Shown in pieces: positions 26,626 to 34,785 of a stretch of 64,000 nucleotides of DNA; position 1 is the stretch's first letter, and every line of letters begins with the position of its first letter. The notes beneath the pieces were generated by a model that ran no database searches, was not told the DNA's origin, and saw nothing but the letters and a program-made list of their open reading frames with translations. This DNA comes from Lactobacillus crispatus (GTDB lineage Bacteria; Bacillota; Bacilli; Lactobacillales; Lactobacillaceae), in NCBI RefSeq assembly GCF_018987235.1, contig NZ_CP072197.1:372001-436000 (forward strand), given 5' to 3'. The position numbers and the translations under genes are program-made.

Positions 26626-26976
26626 TTGGATCCATATTCAAAACTGAAAAAGATTGAAGAAACAACAGAAAATATGACCAAGACGATTGCCAGCTTGGAA
26701 AATGATATTTTAGAAACATTAAAAGAAAACACGGAGTTGAAGGTAGAAAACCAATTACTCCATGAGAAGCTGGACAAGTTAACGGCAAATCAGCCTGCAC
26801 CTGAGACTAAAACGCAGAGTGGCTTGGAATCATTAAAGAAGATTTATGATTCAGGGTACCACATTTGCAATATGTACTATGGCTCGCATCGTGATCCAAG
26901 TGCAGATTGTATGTTTTGTCTTGATATTTTGGACAATTTTGGCGAAAAAAAGGGCAAGAAAAAGGACGGTAGATAA
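26626..26976 (+). CDS. yabA: replication initiation control protein YabA
   Basis: A 116-residue protein with an N-terminal coiled coil (MDPYSKLKKIEETTENMTKTIASLEND...) and a C-terminal zinc module (HICNMYYGSH...DCMFC), as in YabA, which restrains DnaA by binding DnaN. A GTG at 26617 is in frame, but TTG at 26626 begins the conserved DPYSKL and has AGGTG upstream. Genes around it are replication-related. Confidence 0.9.
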   Translation: MDPYSKLKKIEETTENMTKTIASLENDILETLKENTELKVENQLLHEKLDKLTANQPAPETKTQSGLESLKKIYDSGYHICNMYYGSHRDPSADCMFCLDILDNFGEKKGKKKDGR

Positions 26977-27827
26977 TGAAACGTCAAAGCAGTTATGCAA
27001 AAGATGAAGGAAAGCTTTATTTAGTGCCAACTCCGATTGGTAACTTGGAAGATATTACTATTCGCGCTAAAAAAGTTTTAACCGATGCAGATTATGTAGC
27101 CGCAGAAGATACAAGAACTAGTGGGATTTTACTGGAAAAAATTGGGGTTCATAATAAAATGATCTCTTTTCATAAGTATAATTCCAAGGAGCGGGCGCCG
27201 GAATTGATCAAGTTGATGAAGGAAGGTGCTGTGATTGCCGAGATTAGTGACGCGGGGATGCCCGTGATTTCTGACCCAGGTTATGTATTAGTACAAGAAT
27301 GCATTAAGCATGATATTCCGGTTGTACCACTTCCTGGTCCAAATGCTTTTTCAACTGCTTTGATTGCTTCCGGTTTTAATCAGCCATTTACTTATTATGG
27401 CTTTTTACCAAGAAAATCATCGGAACAGAAGACCTATTTTGCACAGATGCGCGATAATAGAGCAACATCAATTTTTTATGAAGCCCCGCATCGTCTAGCA
27501 AAAAACCTCAAAACATTGGCTAGTGTGCTGCCAAAAGATCGTCAAATTGTAGCTGCACGTGAACTGACCAAAATCCACGAAGAGTTTATCCGGGGTAGTG
27601 TGGAAGAAGTTACGAATTACTTCAATGAGAATGCTCCACGCGGGGAATTTGTGATTCTAGTTTCACCTAATACAGAAGCGCCTAAGCAACTATCTTGGAC
27701 AGAATTAATTGACTTAGTTAATGACTTGGTTGAAAAAGGTGAATCCAAGAAAGATGCAATTAAACAGGTAGCCAAGCAGCATCATGTTTCTAAGAATGAA
27801 TTGTATGATCAATATCACCAGGACTAA
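26976..27827 (+). CDS. rsmI: 16S rRNA (cytidine(1402)-2'-O)-methyltransferase RsmI
   Basis: A 283-residue tetrapyrrole-methylase-fold enzyme. Motifs LVPTPIGNLEDITIRA, AAEDTRTSGILL, ISDAGMPVISDPG and PLPGPNAFSTALIASG are characteristic. It modifies C1402 of 16S rRNA together with RsmH. Its ATG overlaps the yabA stop. Confidence 0.94.
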   Translation: MKRQSSYAKDEGKLYLVPTPIGNLEDITIRAKKVLTDADYVAAEDTRTSGILLEKIGVHNKMISFHKYNSKERAPELIKLMKEGAVIAEISDAGMPVISDPGYVLVQECIKHDIPVVPLPGPNAFSTALIASGFNQPFTYYGFLPRKSSEQKTYFAQMRDNRATSIFYEAPHRLAKNLKTLASVLPKDRQIVAARELTKIHEEFIRGSVEEVTNYFNENAPRGEFVILVSPNTEAPKQLSWTELIDLVNDLVEKGESKKDAIKQVAKQHHVSKNELYDQYHQD

Positions 27828-27829
27828 TT

Positions 27830-28564
27830 ATGAAATATACCGAAGAATATCAAATTGAATTTAAAGATTGTGATGAAAATCGCCGATTAAAGTTACCAGC
27901 ACTAGTTGATTTGATGATGCAGGTTTCTGAGCATCAATTAAGTCAAGGTGGTGCTGGGACTGATGACTTGGTTAAGCGTGGTCTAGGCTGGGTCGTTACT
28001 CAATATCATTTTGAGATTAAAGACCTGCCTAAACCGGGTGATCAAGTTATTCTAAGTACTGAAGCTAGCGGCTATAATCGTTTTTTTGAGTATCGTGATT
28101 TTGGCGTTAGTACGCAAGACGGTAAGCCATTAGTGACTGTAAAAAGCCAGTGGGTAATGCTCGACTTGAAGAAGCGGCATATGGTGCCAGCCGATACTAA
28201 AATGATGGAAGATTGGGGTGCACCACTACTTAAAAAGATGCCACGTTTTCCAAGATTGCGTCCGCAAACCGAATACGAGCAAAAGCGTTCATACCGTGCG
28301 CGTTACGATGACTTAGATACTAATCATCATGTAACTAATAGTCATTATTTCAGTTGGTTTGTTGATATGTTGGATCGTAACTTTTTAAAAGAACATATTG
28401 TTACAGCAATTGATATTAAATTTGATAAAGAAGTTCATTATGGTGAGAGTATAAATTCTTGCATGGACTTGGTTCAATATGATATTATGACTACGTCTCA
28501 TGCAATTGAAGCAGAAGATGGGACAGTTAAGGCTGTCTGTGAATTAAGTTGGCGTGTGATATAG
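27830..28564 (+). CDS. acyl-ACP thioesterase
   Basis: A 244-residue double-hotdog thioesterase of the bacterial FatA/FatB type, which releases fatty acids from acyl-carrier protein. RRLKLPALVDLMMQVSEHQ in the first domain and DLDTNHHVTNSHYFSWF in the second are the recognisable stretches; the latter carries the Asn-His catalytic motif. It starts 2 bp after rsmI. Confidence 0.88.
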   Translation: MKYTEEYQIEFKDCDENRRLKLPALVDLMMQVSEHQLSQGGAGTDDLVKRGLGWVVTQYHFEIKDLPKPGDQVILSTEASGYNRFFEYRDFGVSTQDGKPLVTVKSQWVMLDLKKRHMVPADTKMMEDWGAPLLKKMPRFPRLRPQTEYEQKRSYRARYDDLDTNHHVTNSHYFSWFVDMLDRNFLKEHIVTAIDIKFDKEVHYGESINSCMDLVQYDIMTTSHAIEAEDGTVKAVCELSWRVI

Positions 28565-28614
28565 TAACAACATGACGCTATCAGTTGTTTTTAATTATGG
28601 GAGGAATCGGTCAA

Positions 28615-29133
28615 ATGAATACAAAGAAAATTTTACGAACGGATTTACAGCAACTAGTCTTTTTAGGTATTGTTGTTTCAATGAAAATTATTCTAAGTCA
28701 GTTTTCTTTTGGTCCAGTAATGGTTAAAGTGGGACTGGGTTTCATTGGGAGTGTGCTATTAGGATATCTCTTTGGTCCGCTCTGGGGAACAATTGGCGGT
28801 GGAATTAGTGATTTAATTTCATCTGCACTTTTTGGCAATCAAGGTGGCTTTTTCATTGGTTTTACTTTAACAGCAATGGCAGGCCCATTTATCTACGCCC
28901 TGTTTTTATATAATAAGCCAGTTAAAATTTGGCGGATTATTGCTTCTACTATTCTGGTGACTGTAATTGTCAATATTGGCATGAATACCTTATGGCTACA
29001 TATTATGTATGGTATCAATTTCAATGCGGCTTTGATCCAACGTTTACCTAAGGAGACGATCGTTCCTTGGATTCAAATGGTTATCAGCTACTTTGTTTTA
29101 CAAGCCGTTTCTCGTGTTAAAATAAAAAAGTGA
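28615..29133 (+). CDS. folT: folate ECF transporter S component
   Basis: A 172-residue, six-helix S component (FolT type) that gives folate specificity to a shared ECF energy module encoded elsewhere. The segment FGPVMVKVGLGFIGSVLLGYLFGPLWG is characteristic. The frame is open to 28585, but GGGAGGAA precedes the ATG at 28615. A weak hairpin (AACAAC/GTTGTT plus Ts, 28566-28592) separates it from the thioesterase gene. There is no room for a THF riboswitch. Confidence 0.85.
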   Translation: MNTKKILRTDLQQLVFLGIVVSMKIILSQFSFGPVMVKVGLGFIGSVLLGYLFGPLWGTIGGGISDLISSALFGNQGGFFIGFTLTAMAGPFIYALFLYNKPVKIWRIIASTILVTVIVNIGMNTLWLHIMYGINFNAALIQRLPKETIVPWIQMVISYFVLQAVSRVKIKK

Positions 29134-29153
29134 TTTAAAGCGAAAAGAGAAAA

Positions 29154-29897
29154 ATGTATAAAATGAAAATTTTAAGTGTTTCGACAGCTACTAATCATTT
29201 GAGCGTGGCCTTGAATGATGGTCAACAAATTATTGTTGAGAAAAATGAACGAGATGAGCGTAATCATAGCGAACATCTTGATCCTTTGATTGATGAAATC
29301 TTAAAAGATAATGATTTAAGCTTAAAAGATATTGATCGTTTTGCAGTTGCTATTGGGCCAGGTTCTTATACTGGACTAAGAATTGGAATCACTACTGTTA
29401 AGATGTTTGCCAGCATTTTAGATAAAGAGGTTGTAGGAATCTCAACTTTACAAGCTTTGGCTAAAGGCGTTCAAGAAGACGCTTTGGTAATTACTGGTTT
29501 AGATGCAAGAAATGACAATTATTTTGCGGCCGGTTATTTAAGCGGTGCTGTACCAGAGAATGTCATTCCAGACGGTCATTACAATATCGACGTTTTAATT
29601 AAGGCGATTCAAGATTATGCGGCCAAGCATGAAGTTAAGAAAATTGTTTTTGTGGGCTCAGGTCTTGAAAAGCAAGATGAAAAATTTAAAGCTTTGAATA
29701 TTCCATATGTTTATGGAACTGAAGAAGAGAATGTCATCCATGCTGGGCTAATTGGACAATTAGCTGAAAATGCGGTTCCAGTTGATCCAGATAAATTATT
29801 GCCAAGTTACTTGCGTCGAACTCAGGCTGAAGTAGACTGGCATAAAAAGACAGGCAAACCATTCGAGCCAGATAGTCATTATGTTGAAGAAGTTTAA
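29154..29897 (+). CDS. tsaB: tRNA threonylcarbamoyladenosine biosynthesis protein TsaB
   Basis: A 247-residue TsaB, an ASKHA-fold partner of TsaD in making t6A37 of tRNA. LSVSTATNHLSVAL at the N-terminus and IGPGSYTGLRIG are diagnostic. Start ATG at 29154; an alternative ATG at 29163 gives a shorter N-terminus. Adjacent rimI and tsaD form the classic trio. Confidence 0.93.
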   Translation: MYKMKILSVSTATNHLSVALNDGQQIIVEKNERDERNHSEHLDPLIDEILKDNDLSLKDIDRFAVAIGPGSYTGLRIGITTVKMFASILDKEVVGISTLQALAKGVQEDALVITGLDARNDNYFAAGYLSGAVPENVIPDGHYNIDVLIKAIQDYAAKHEVKKIVFVGSGLEKQDEKFKALNIPYVYGTEEENVIHAGLIGQLAENAVPVDPDKLLPSYLRRTQAEVDWHKKTGKPFEPDSHYVEEV

Positions 29898-30453
29898 TCA
29901 ATTTTTCCATCAACAGTTAAATCGGATTGATATGAGTTTAACCCCGTTTATTGCGAATGTAAACGGTAAGAGACTACAAATTATGCAAGCTACAGATGAC
30001 AATATTCCTGACCTGCTTGTATTAGAGGAGCAAGTTTATTCAGGTCGGACACCGTGGAATAAGTTTTCATTTGAGCGAGAACTAGAGAAGCGGCATAATT
30101 GTCTTTATTTGGTAGTGTATTATGAATCGATGCTAGTTGCATTTATTGGTGCGCGTTTTACTCCAGAAGAGACGCATATTACTAATATTGCAGTAGCGCC
30201 GGCTTTTCAAAATATGCATATTGGTCGTTACTTAATGCAATTGATTATTGATCGGGCGCGTGAAAATGACAGTGATTGCGTTAGTCTAGAGGTAAGAGTA
30301 GATAATGAGATTGCCCAAAAGCTATATCGTTCCTTAGGTTTTGAAGGTACCTTCATTCGTAAAAACTATTACCATGATACTCATACCGATGCTATGAACA
30401 TGGTTTTATGGTTAAAACCACATCAGATTAAAAGAAAGAAGTTTACGTTTTGA
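29881..30453 (+). CDS. rimI: ribosomal-protein-alanine N-acetyltransferase
   Basis: A 190-residue GNAT enzyme. Motif A is ITNIAVAPAFQNMHIGRYLMQ, and the tail SLGFEGTFIRKNYYHD is typical. It overlaps tsaB by 17 bp if the ATG at 29881 is used. An internal ATG at 29932 would give about 173 residues. It acetylates the N-terminus of S18 in E. coli; the target here is inferred. Confidence 0.88.
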   Translation: MLKKFNQFFHQQLNRIDMSLTPFIANVNGKRLQIMQATDDNIPDLLVLEEQVYSGRTPWNKFSFERELEKRHNCLYLVVYYESMLVAFIGARFTPEETHITNIAVAPAFQNMHIGRYLMQLIIDRARENDSDCVSLEVRVDNEIAQKLYRSLGFEGTFIRKNYYHDTHTDAMNMVLWLKPHQIKRKKFTF

Positions 30454-31497
30454 GTGAAAAAAAATGTTCGCATTTTAGCTTATGAGAGTTCTTGTGATGA
30501 AACTTCCACTGCTGTCATTAAAAATGGGCGTGAGATTGAAAGCTTAATCGTAGCAACGCAGATTAAGAGTCATCAACGCTTTGGTGGTGTAGTCCCTGAA
30601 GTTGCTAGTCGTCATCATATTGAAGTGGTTAGTCAGATTACTAAAGAAGCTTTGGCTGAAGCTAATTGTACTTGGAAAGATATCGATGCAATTGCTGTGA
30701 CTTATGGCCCTGGCTTAGTTGGTGCTCTTTTAATTGGTGTAAGTGCAGCTAAGGCTGCTTCAATGGCAACGGGTATTCCTTTGATTGGTGTTGATCATAT
30801 TATGGGGCACATTATGGCAGCTCAACTAAAAGATGAGATTGAATATCCAGCTCTTGCATTACAGGTTTCAGGTGGACATACTGAAATAGTTTTACTTAAG
30901 GATCCTGTTCATTTTGAAATTATCGGTGATACGCGCGATGATGCTGCTGGCGAAGCATACGATAAGATTGGTCGTGTTCTTGGGGTAAACTATCCAGCAG
31001 GTAAAACTATCGATGCCTGGGCTCATGAAGGCAAGGATACCTTTAACTTCCCACGAGCAATGATGGAAGATGATGACTATGACTTCTCATTCTCAGGTTT
31101 AAAGTCAGCTTTTATTAACACTTGTCATCATGCTGATCAGATTCATGAAAAGTTGAATAAGTATGATCTGGCTGCAAGTTTTCAAGCAGCAGTAATTGAT
31201 GTTTTGGCTCATAAAACAATTCGCGCAATTAAGCAATATAAGCCCAAGACCTTTATCATGGGTGGTGGAGTTGCTGCTAACCATGGCTTACGTGATCGCA
31301 TGAGTGCAGAAATTGCTAAACTACCTAAGGCAGATCAACCAAAGGTGATTTTACCAGATATCAATCTTTGTGGTGATAACGCTGCGATGATTGGTGCTGC
31401 TGCATATAATCTTTATAATGATAATCAATTTGCGGATTTGACTTTGAATGCTGATCCATCATTGGAATTGCCATATGCTAAGAGCATGTTGAATTAA
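30454..31497 (+). CDS. tsaD: tRNA N6-adenosine threonylcarbamoyltransferase TsaD
   Basis: A 347-residue Kae1/Gcp enzyme that transfers threonylcarbamoyl to A37 of t[17 protein letters not shown], the metal motif [22 protein letters not shown] and [13 protein letters not shown] are visible. The GTG start directly follows the rimI stop. It ends the tsaB-rimI-tsaD unit. Confidence 0.95.
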   Translation: MKKNVRILAYESSCDETSTAVIKNGREIESLIVATQIKSHQRFGGVVPEVASRHHIEVVSQITKEALAEANCTWKDIDAIAVTYGPGLVGALLIGVSAAKAASMATGIPLIGVDHIMGHIMAAQLKDEIEYPALALQVSGGHTEIVLLKDPVHFEIIGDTRDDAAGEAYDKIGRVLGVNYPAGKTIDAWAHEGKDTFNFPRAMMEDDDYDFSFSGLKSAFINTCHHADQIHEKLNKYDLAASFQAAVIDVLAHKTIRAIKQYKPKTFIMGGGVAANHGLRDRMSAEIAKLPKADQPKVILPDINLCGDNAAMIGAAAYNLYNDNQFADLTLNADPSLELPYAKSMLN

Positions 31498-31520
31498 ATA
31501 GAATAACTTTTTAAATCAAA

Positions 31521-31552
31521 TACCTAGAACGATTATTTCTAGGTATTTTTTA
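31521..31552 (+). terminator. Rho-independent terminator after tsaD
   Basis: TACCTAGAA / TTCTAGGTA stem with a 7-nt loop, followed by Ts. Confidence 0.92.
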
Positions 31553-31632
31553 TTATGTAATAACATATATGTTGACTTATGCAATTGTATTCTTTATTAT
31601 CAATTGTGTAAGCAATATGTTATTACATAATA
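31551..31632 (+). promoter_or_regulatory. deoC operon promoter bracketed by two inverted operators
   Basis: The promoter is TTGACT (31572-31577) and TATTAT (31595-31600), 17 bp apart. TATTATGTAATAACATAT (31551-31568) lies upstream, and its exact inverse ATATGTTATTACATAATA (31615-31632) lies downstream. Each contains TATGTwATwACATA, itself a near-palindrome, so these look like two repressor sites. The GntR-type regulator at 33337, last gene of this operon, is the likely binder. Confidence 0.8.
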
Positions 31633-31647
31633 GAAGAGGCTTAAATT

Positions 31648-32361
31648 ATGAAATACACTTTAGATGATTTTGCTAGATTAATTGATCACACCAATTTACA
31701 TGCGGATGCAACGCAGGCGGACATGAAAAAGCTTTGTGATGAGGCGAAAAAGTATCACTTCAAGATGGTGGCGATTAACCAAGTGCAGTCTAAGTTCTGT
31801 GCTAAGCAATTAAAGGGCACGGATATTGATACAGGTGCTGCGATTGCTTTTCCTTTAGGACAACAGACGATTGAATCAAAAGTTTTTGATACGAGGGATG
31901 CAATCAAAAATGGCGCTAACGAAATTGATTACGTCATTAACATTACCGAATTAAAGGCTAAGAACTACGATTATATTAAGCGAGAAATGACTGAAGTGGT
32001 TGCTGTTTGTCATGAGCATCATATTCCATGCAAAGTAATTTTTGAAAACTGCTACTTAACTAAGGATGAAATTAAGAAGCTGGCTGAGATCGCTAAAGAA
32101 GTTAAGCCTGATTTTATTAAAACTTCCACTGGCTTTGGGATATCTGGCGCTAAGGTTGAAGACGTCAAGTTAATGAAGTCTGTGGTTGGCGATGATGTTA
32201 AAGTTAAGGCAGCCGGCGGCATTCGCAACAGTGATGACTTTTTAGCCATGGTTCGGGCAGGTGCCGATCGAATTGGCTGTTCTGCCGGTGTGAAGATTTA
32301 CGAAGCATTAAAGCGGCGGATGGAAGATGATCATGTGGACAGTATTGAGATTGAACGTTAG
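31648..32361 (+). CDS. deoC: deoxyribose-phosphate aldolase
   Basis: A 237-residue class I aldolase that splits deoxyribose 5-phosphate to acetaldehyde and glyceraldehyde 3-phosphate. The Schiff-base Lys lies in DFIKTSTGF and the second active-site Lys in [12 protein letters not shown]. It leads an operon with an oxidoreductase and a GntR regulator. This is not the usual nucleoside operon, so the operon substrate may be another sugar. Confidence 0.92.
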   Translation: MKYTLDDFARLIDHTNLHADATQADMKKLCDEAKKYHFKMVAINQVQSKFCAKQLKGTDIDTGAAIAFPLGQQTIESKVFDTRDAIKNGANEIDYVINITELKAKNYDYIKREMTEVVAVCHEHHIPCKVIFENCYLTKDEIKKLAEIAKEVKPDFIKTSTGFGISGAKVEDVKLMKSVVGDDVKVKAAGGIRNSDDFLAMVRAGADRIGCSAGVKIYEALKRRMEDDHVDSIEIER

Positions 32362-32369
32362 GAGAAAAA

Positions 32370-33344
32370 ATGGAGTTAGGAATCGTTGGTAGTGGCCAGA
32401 TTGTTCATGATTTTTTATCTGCAAGTAATCAAATGCAGGATGTAGAACTAGTGGCAATTTCTACTTTAGCTAGGTCAAAAAGCGTGGCAGAGGGATTAGC
32501 CCAAAAGTATCAAATTAACAAAGTCTACACAGACAATGAGGCAATGTTTGCAGCTAGCAACATTGATACGGTTTATATTGGCGTGCCTAATTCACTGCAT
32601 TTTTCCATTGCTAAAGAGGCTTTAGCAGCTGGTAAAAATGTTGTTTGTGAAAAGCCTTTAGTTGAAACTAGTGAGCAAGTAAAAGAGCTTAAAAAGATAG
32701 CGGATGAGCACCATGTGTTGCTGTTTGAAGCCATGACCGTTCTTTATCTTGAAAACTATTTCCACTTAAAAGAAGATCTGGAAAAGATTGGCAAGGTTCA
32801 TGTTGTAGCTTTAAATTTAACGCAGATTTCTAGTCATTATTCAGAATTTTTAGCTGGTGTGCATATCCCTAAGTTTGACCGCAAAATGGGTGGCGGAGCC
32901 TTGATGGATATGAACATCTATAATATCAATTTCTGTGTCAGTCTGTTTGGTCAGCCAAAGAAGATCACATATTTGCCAACGATTCAGCACGATACCGATA
33001 CGTCAGGAATTTTGAATTTAAGCTATGACGATAAGCAAGCTAGTTTAATTGCGGCTAAGGATGCTGTGGGCCCTACCCGGTCATATATTGAAGGCGAGAA
33101 GGGCTTAATTTATTTCGATGGCCCATTAAACGTGCTACCTGATTATTACGTTCAGATAGGTAAAGAAGAGGCTAAACGCTATAACTTCAATAAATATAGT
33201 CACCGCATGATTAGTGAGTTTAATTATTTTGCTCAAAAGATCAAGAATCATGATCAACAAGCAGCAGACGAAGCCTATGAGCATAGCTTGAATGCGATTA
33301 TCGTTTTGGAAAAGGCACAGGAGTTTTTACCTAAGAATGACTAA
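32370..33344 (+). CDS. Gfo/Idh/MocA family oxidoreductase
   Basis: A 324-residue NAD(P)-dependent dehydrogenase of the sugar and inositol type. The Rossmann motif is GIVGSGQIVHDF, and the EKPLVE signature is at about residue 95. The substrate is not evident. Being co-transcribed with deoC under a GntR-type regulator suggests catabolism of a sugar derivative. Confidence 0.85.
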   Translation: MELGIVGSGQIVHDFLSASNQMQDVELVAISTLARSKSVAEGLAQKYQINKVYTDNEAMFAASNIDTVYIGVPNSLHFSIAKEALAAGKNVVCEKPLVETSEQVKELKKIADEHHVLLFEAMTVLYLENYFHLKEDLEKIGKVHVVALNLTQISSHYSEFLAGVHIPKFDRKMGGGALMDMNIYNINFCVSLFGQPKKITYLPTIQHDTDTSGILNLSYDDKQASLIAAKDAVGPTRSYIEGEKGLIYFDGPLNVLPDYYVQIGKEEAKRYNFNKYSHRMISEFNYFAQKIKNHDQQAADEAYEHSLNAIIVLEKAQEFLPKND

Positions 33345-34047
33345 GGCGAAATATCAGGAAATCGAAGAGATTTTATGTAAACAGATAACTGATGGCGGTT
33401 ATCAAGTGGGTGATTTGATTCCTAAAGAAATAGAGCTTGCAGCTAAGTATCAGGTATCCCGTCCGACGATTAGTCATGCAGTCCAGGATCTGGTTAATCA
33501 GGGGTATTTAGAACGTCGCAAGCATGTGGGAACAATTGTCAGACAAACGAAAATTGCGCAAGAATTTACTCATGTGATTCAAAGCTATGATCGTGAGATG
33601 AAGCAAAAGGGGTTAACTGCTCAGACTCAAGTACTTTATTTTAAAAAAGTCAAGCCCACAGAAGATGTAAAACAAGCCTTAAAGCTAAAGGAAAACGATG
33701 AGGTTTATAAATTAACGCGTTTGCGTTCGGCTGATGGTAATCTTAATGTCGTGGTTACAACATATTTACCGGTAAAACACTTGGCTAATTTTGAAGAGAT
33801 CGATTTTTCAATTCAGTCGCTTTATCAAGAATTGAGGAAAAGAAATTTGCCGGTTGTCCATGTGAAGCGAAAATTGGAAGTTAAAGCTGCTAATGAAATG
33901 ACGGCGGATTTATTAGATATTAAAGAGCAAGATCCGGTATTTTATTTTCATACTTATGGCTATACCAAGAATGAAGTTCCGATTGAGTATTCGATTGCCA
34001 CATATCGTGGGGATGAGAACTACTTTTTGATTGATTTAAAAAAATAA
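33337..34047 (+). CDS. GntR/HutC family transcriptional regulator
   Basis: A 236-residue regulator. The N-terminal winged helix (GDLIPKEIELAAKYQVSRPTISHAVQDL) is followed by a UTRA ligand-binding domain. The frame is open to 33292, but the ATG at 33337 gives the expected N-terminus. It overlaps the end of the oxidoreductase by 8 bp. It probably represses this operon through the sites at 31551-31632. Confidence 0.88.
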   Translation: MTKAKYQEIEEILCKQITDGGYQVGDLIPKEIELAAKYQVSRPTISHAVQDLVNQGYLERRKHVGTIVRQTKIAQEFTHVIQSYDREMKQKGLTAQTQVLYFKKVKPTEDVKQALKLKENDEVYKLTRLRSADGNLNVVVTTYLPVKHLANFEEIDFSIQSLYQELRKRNLPVVHVKRKLEVKAANEMTADLLDIKEQDPVFYFHTYGYTKNEVPIEYSIATYRGDENYFLIDLKK

Positions 34048-34053
34048 AGGGGG

Positions 34054-34100
34054 GGGTAGATGATCGACAATTTTATGTGAAGATCATTACCCTTTTATTT
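34054..34100 (+). terminator. Rho-independent terminator after gntR
   Basis: GGGTAGATGATC / GATCATTACCC stem (one unpaired G) and a T-rich tail. Confidence 0.85.
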
Positions 34101-34120
34101 TTAGTAATTTTTATCTAAAG

Positions 34121-34561
34121 GATAGTCCAGAAAATCCTGAAACGCCTCAGAAACTTGAAGAGCCGCAAAAGCAAAATCCAGAAGTTCCTAACAAAGACTA
34201 TAAACATTTAATTGAGCATAAGTCACGTAAAGTGGAGAATAATGATAAGAAGGAGAAAGTAAGAACAGTAGCTAAAAAACATTTGACCAGTTCAAATAGA
34301 CCAGCTAAGGCCGAAACATCTAACAGAAGTAACGGGCCTAAGTCTGAATTGTTAATGAAGAGGATTAAGTAAAATAATGTTCCTAAGTCTATGGTTAATA
34401 ATTCTCATAGTACAGCTATAGATAATAAGGCTAAAACTAATGAAGAAACTTTACCACAGACTGGTGAAAAGAGTAGTAAGATTGGTATTATTCTAGGGTT
34501 ATTGACTATATCGCTAGCAAGTTTGTTTGGACTTGGTAAAAAGGACAGAAAAGAGGATTAA
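34121..34561 (+). pseudogene. 3' remnant of an LPxTG surface protein gene
   Basis: One frame encodes a Pro/Glu-rich linker (DSPENPETPQKLEEPQKQNP...), a Lys-rich stretch, an in-frame TAA at 34370, and then a complete sortase signal: LPQTGEKSSK, a hydrophobic helix (IILGLLTISLASLFGLG) and a KKDRKED tail. No start, signal peptide or adhesive domain remains. The tail closely matches that of the intact surface protein that follows, so this is the stump of a paralogue. Confidence 0.85.
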
Positions 34562-34599
34562 GTAATTTAATTAGAATGAAAGATTCACTTGATTAGAAG

Positions 34600-34644
34600 A
34601 AGCATTCCTACAGATGAGAAATCTGTAACAGGGATGCTTTTTTA
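34600..34644 (+). terminator. terminator after the LPxTG remnant
   Basis: A long imperfect hairpin (AAGCATTCCTACAGAT ... ATCTGTAACAGGGATGCTT) and a T run. A decayed version of the same hairpin (GCATCCCT / AGGGATGC, 39938-39969, no T run) follows the intact paralogue. Confidence 0.82.
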
Positions 34645-34785
34645 TTACCATCAAGTAAAAATTGTTATTTCACTCTTTTTCAGAATTCTAAGTATATTTT
34701 ATTAATCTCTGGTAGTACAATGATCGTATAAGACATAAGATAAAATTGAGGACAATGCCTTTGTTATTTTTAGGGAGTGATAGAG

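Noticed and set aside
28565..28614. Tetrahydrofolate riboswitch before folT
   Set aside because: Only 50 bp separate the thioesterase stop from folT, and they hold a weak hairpin and the RBS. A THF riboswitch needs about 90 nt.
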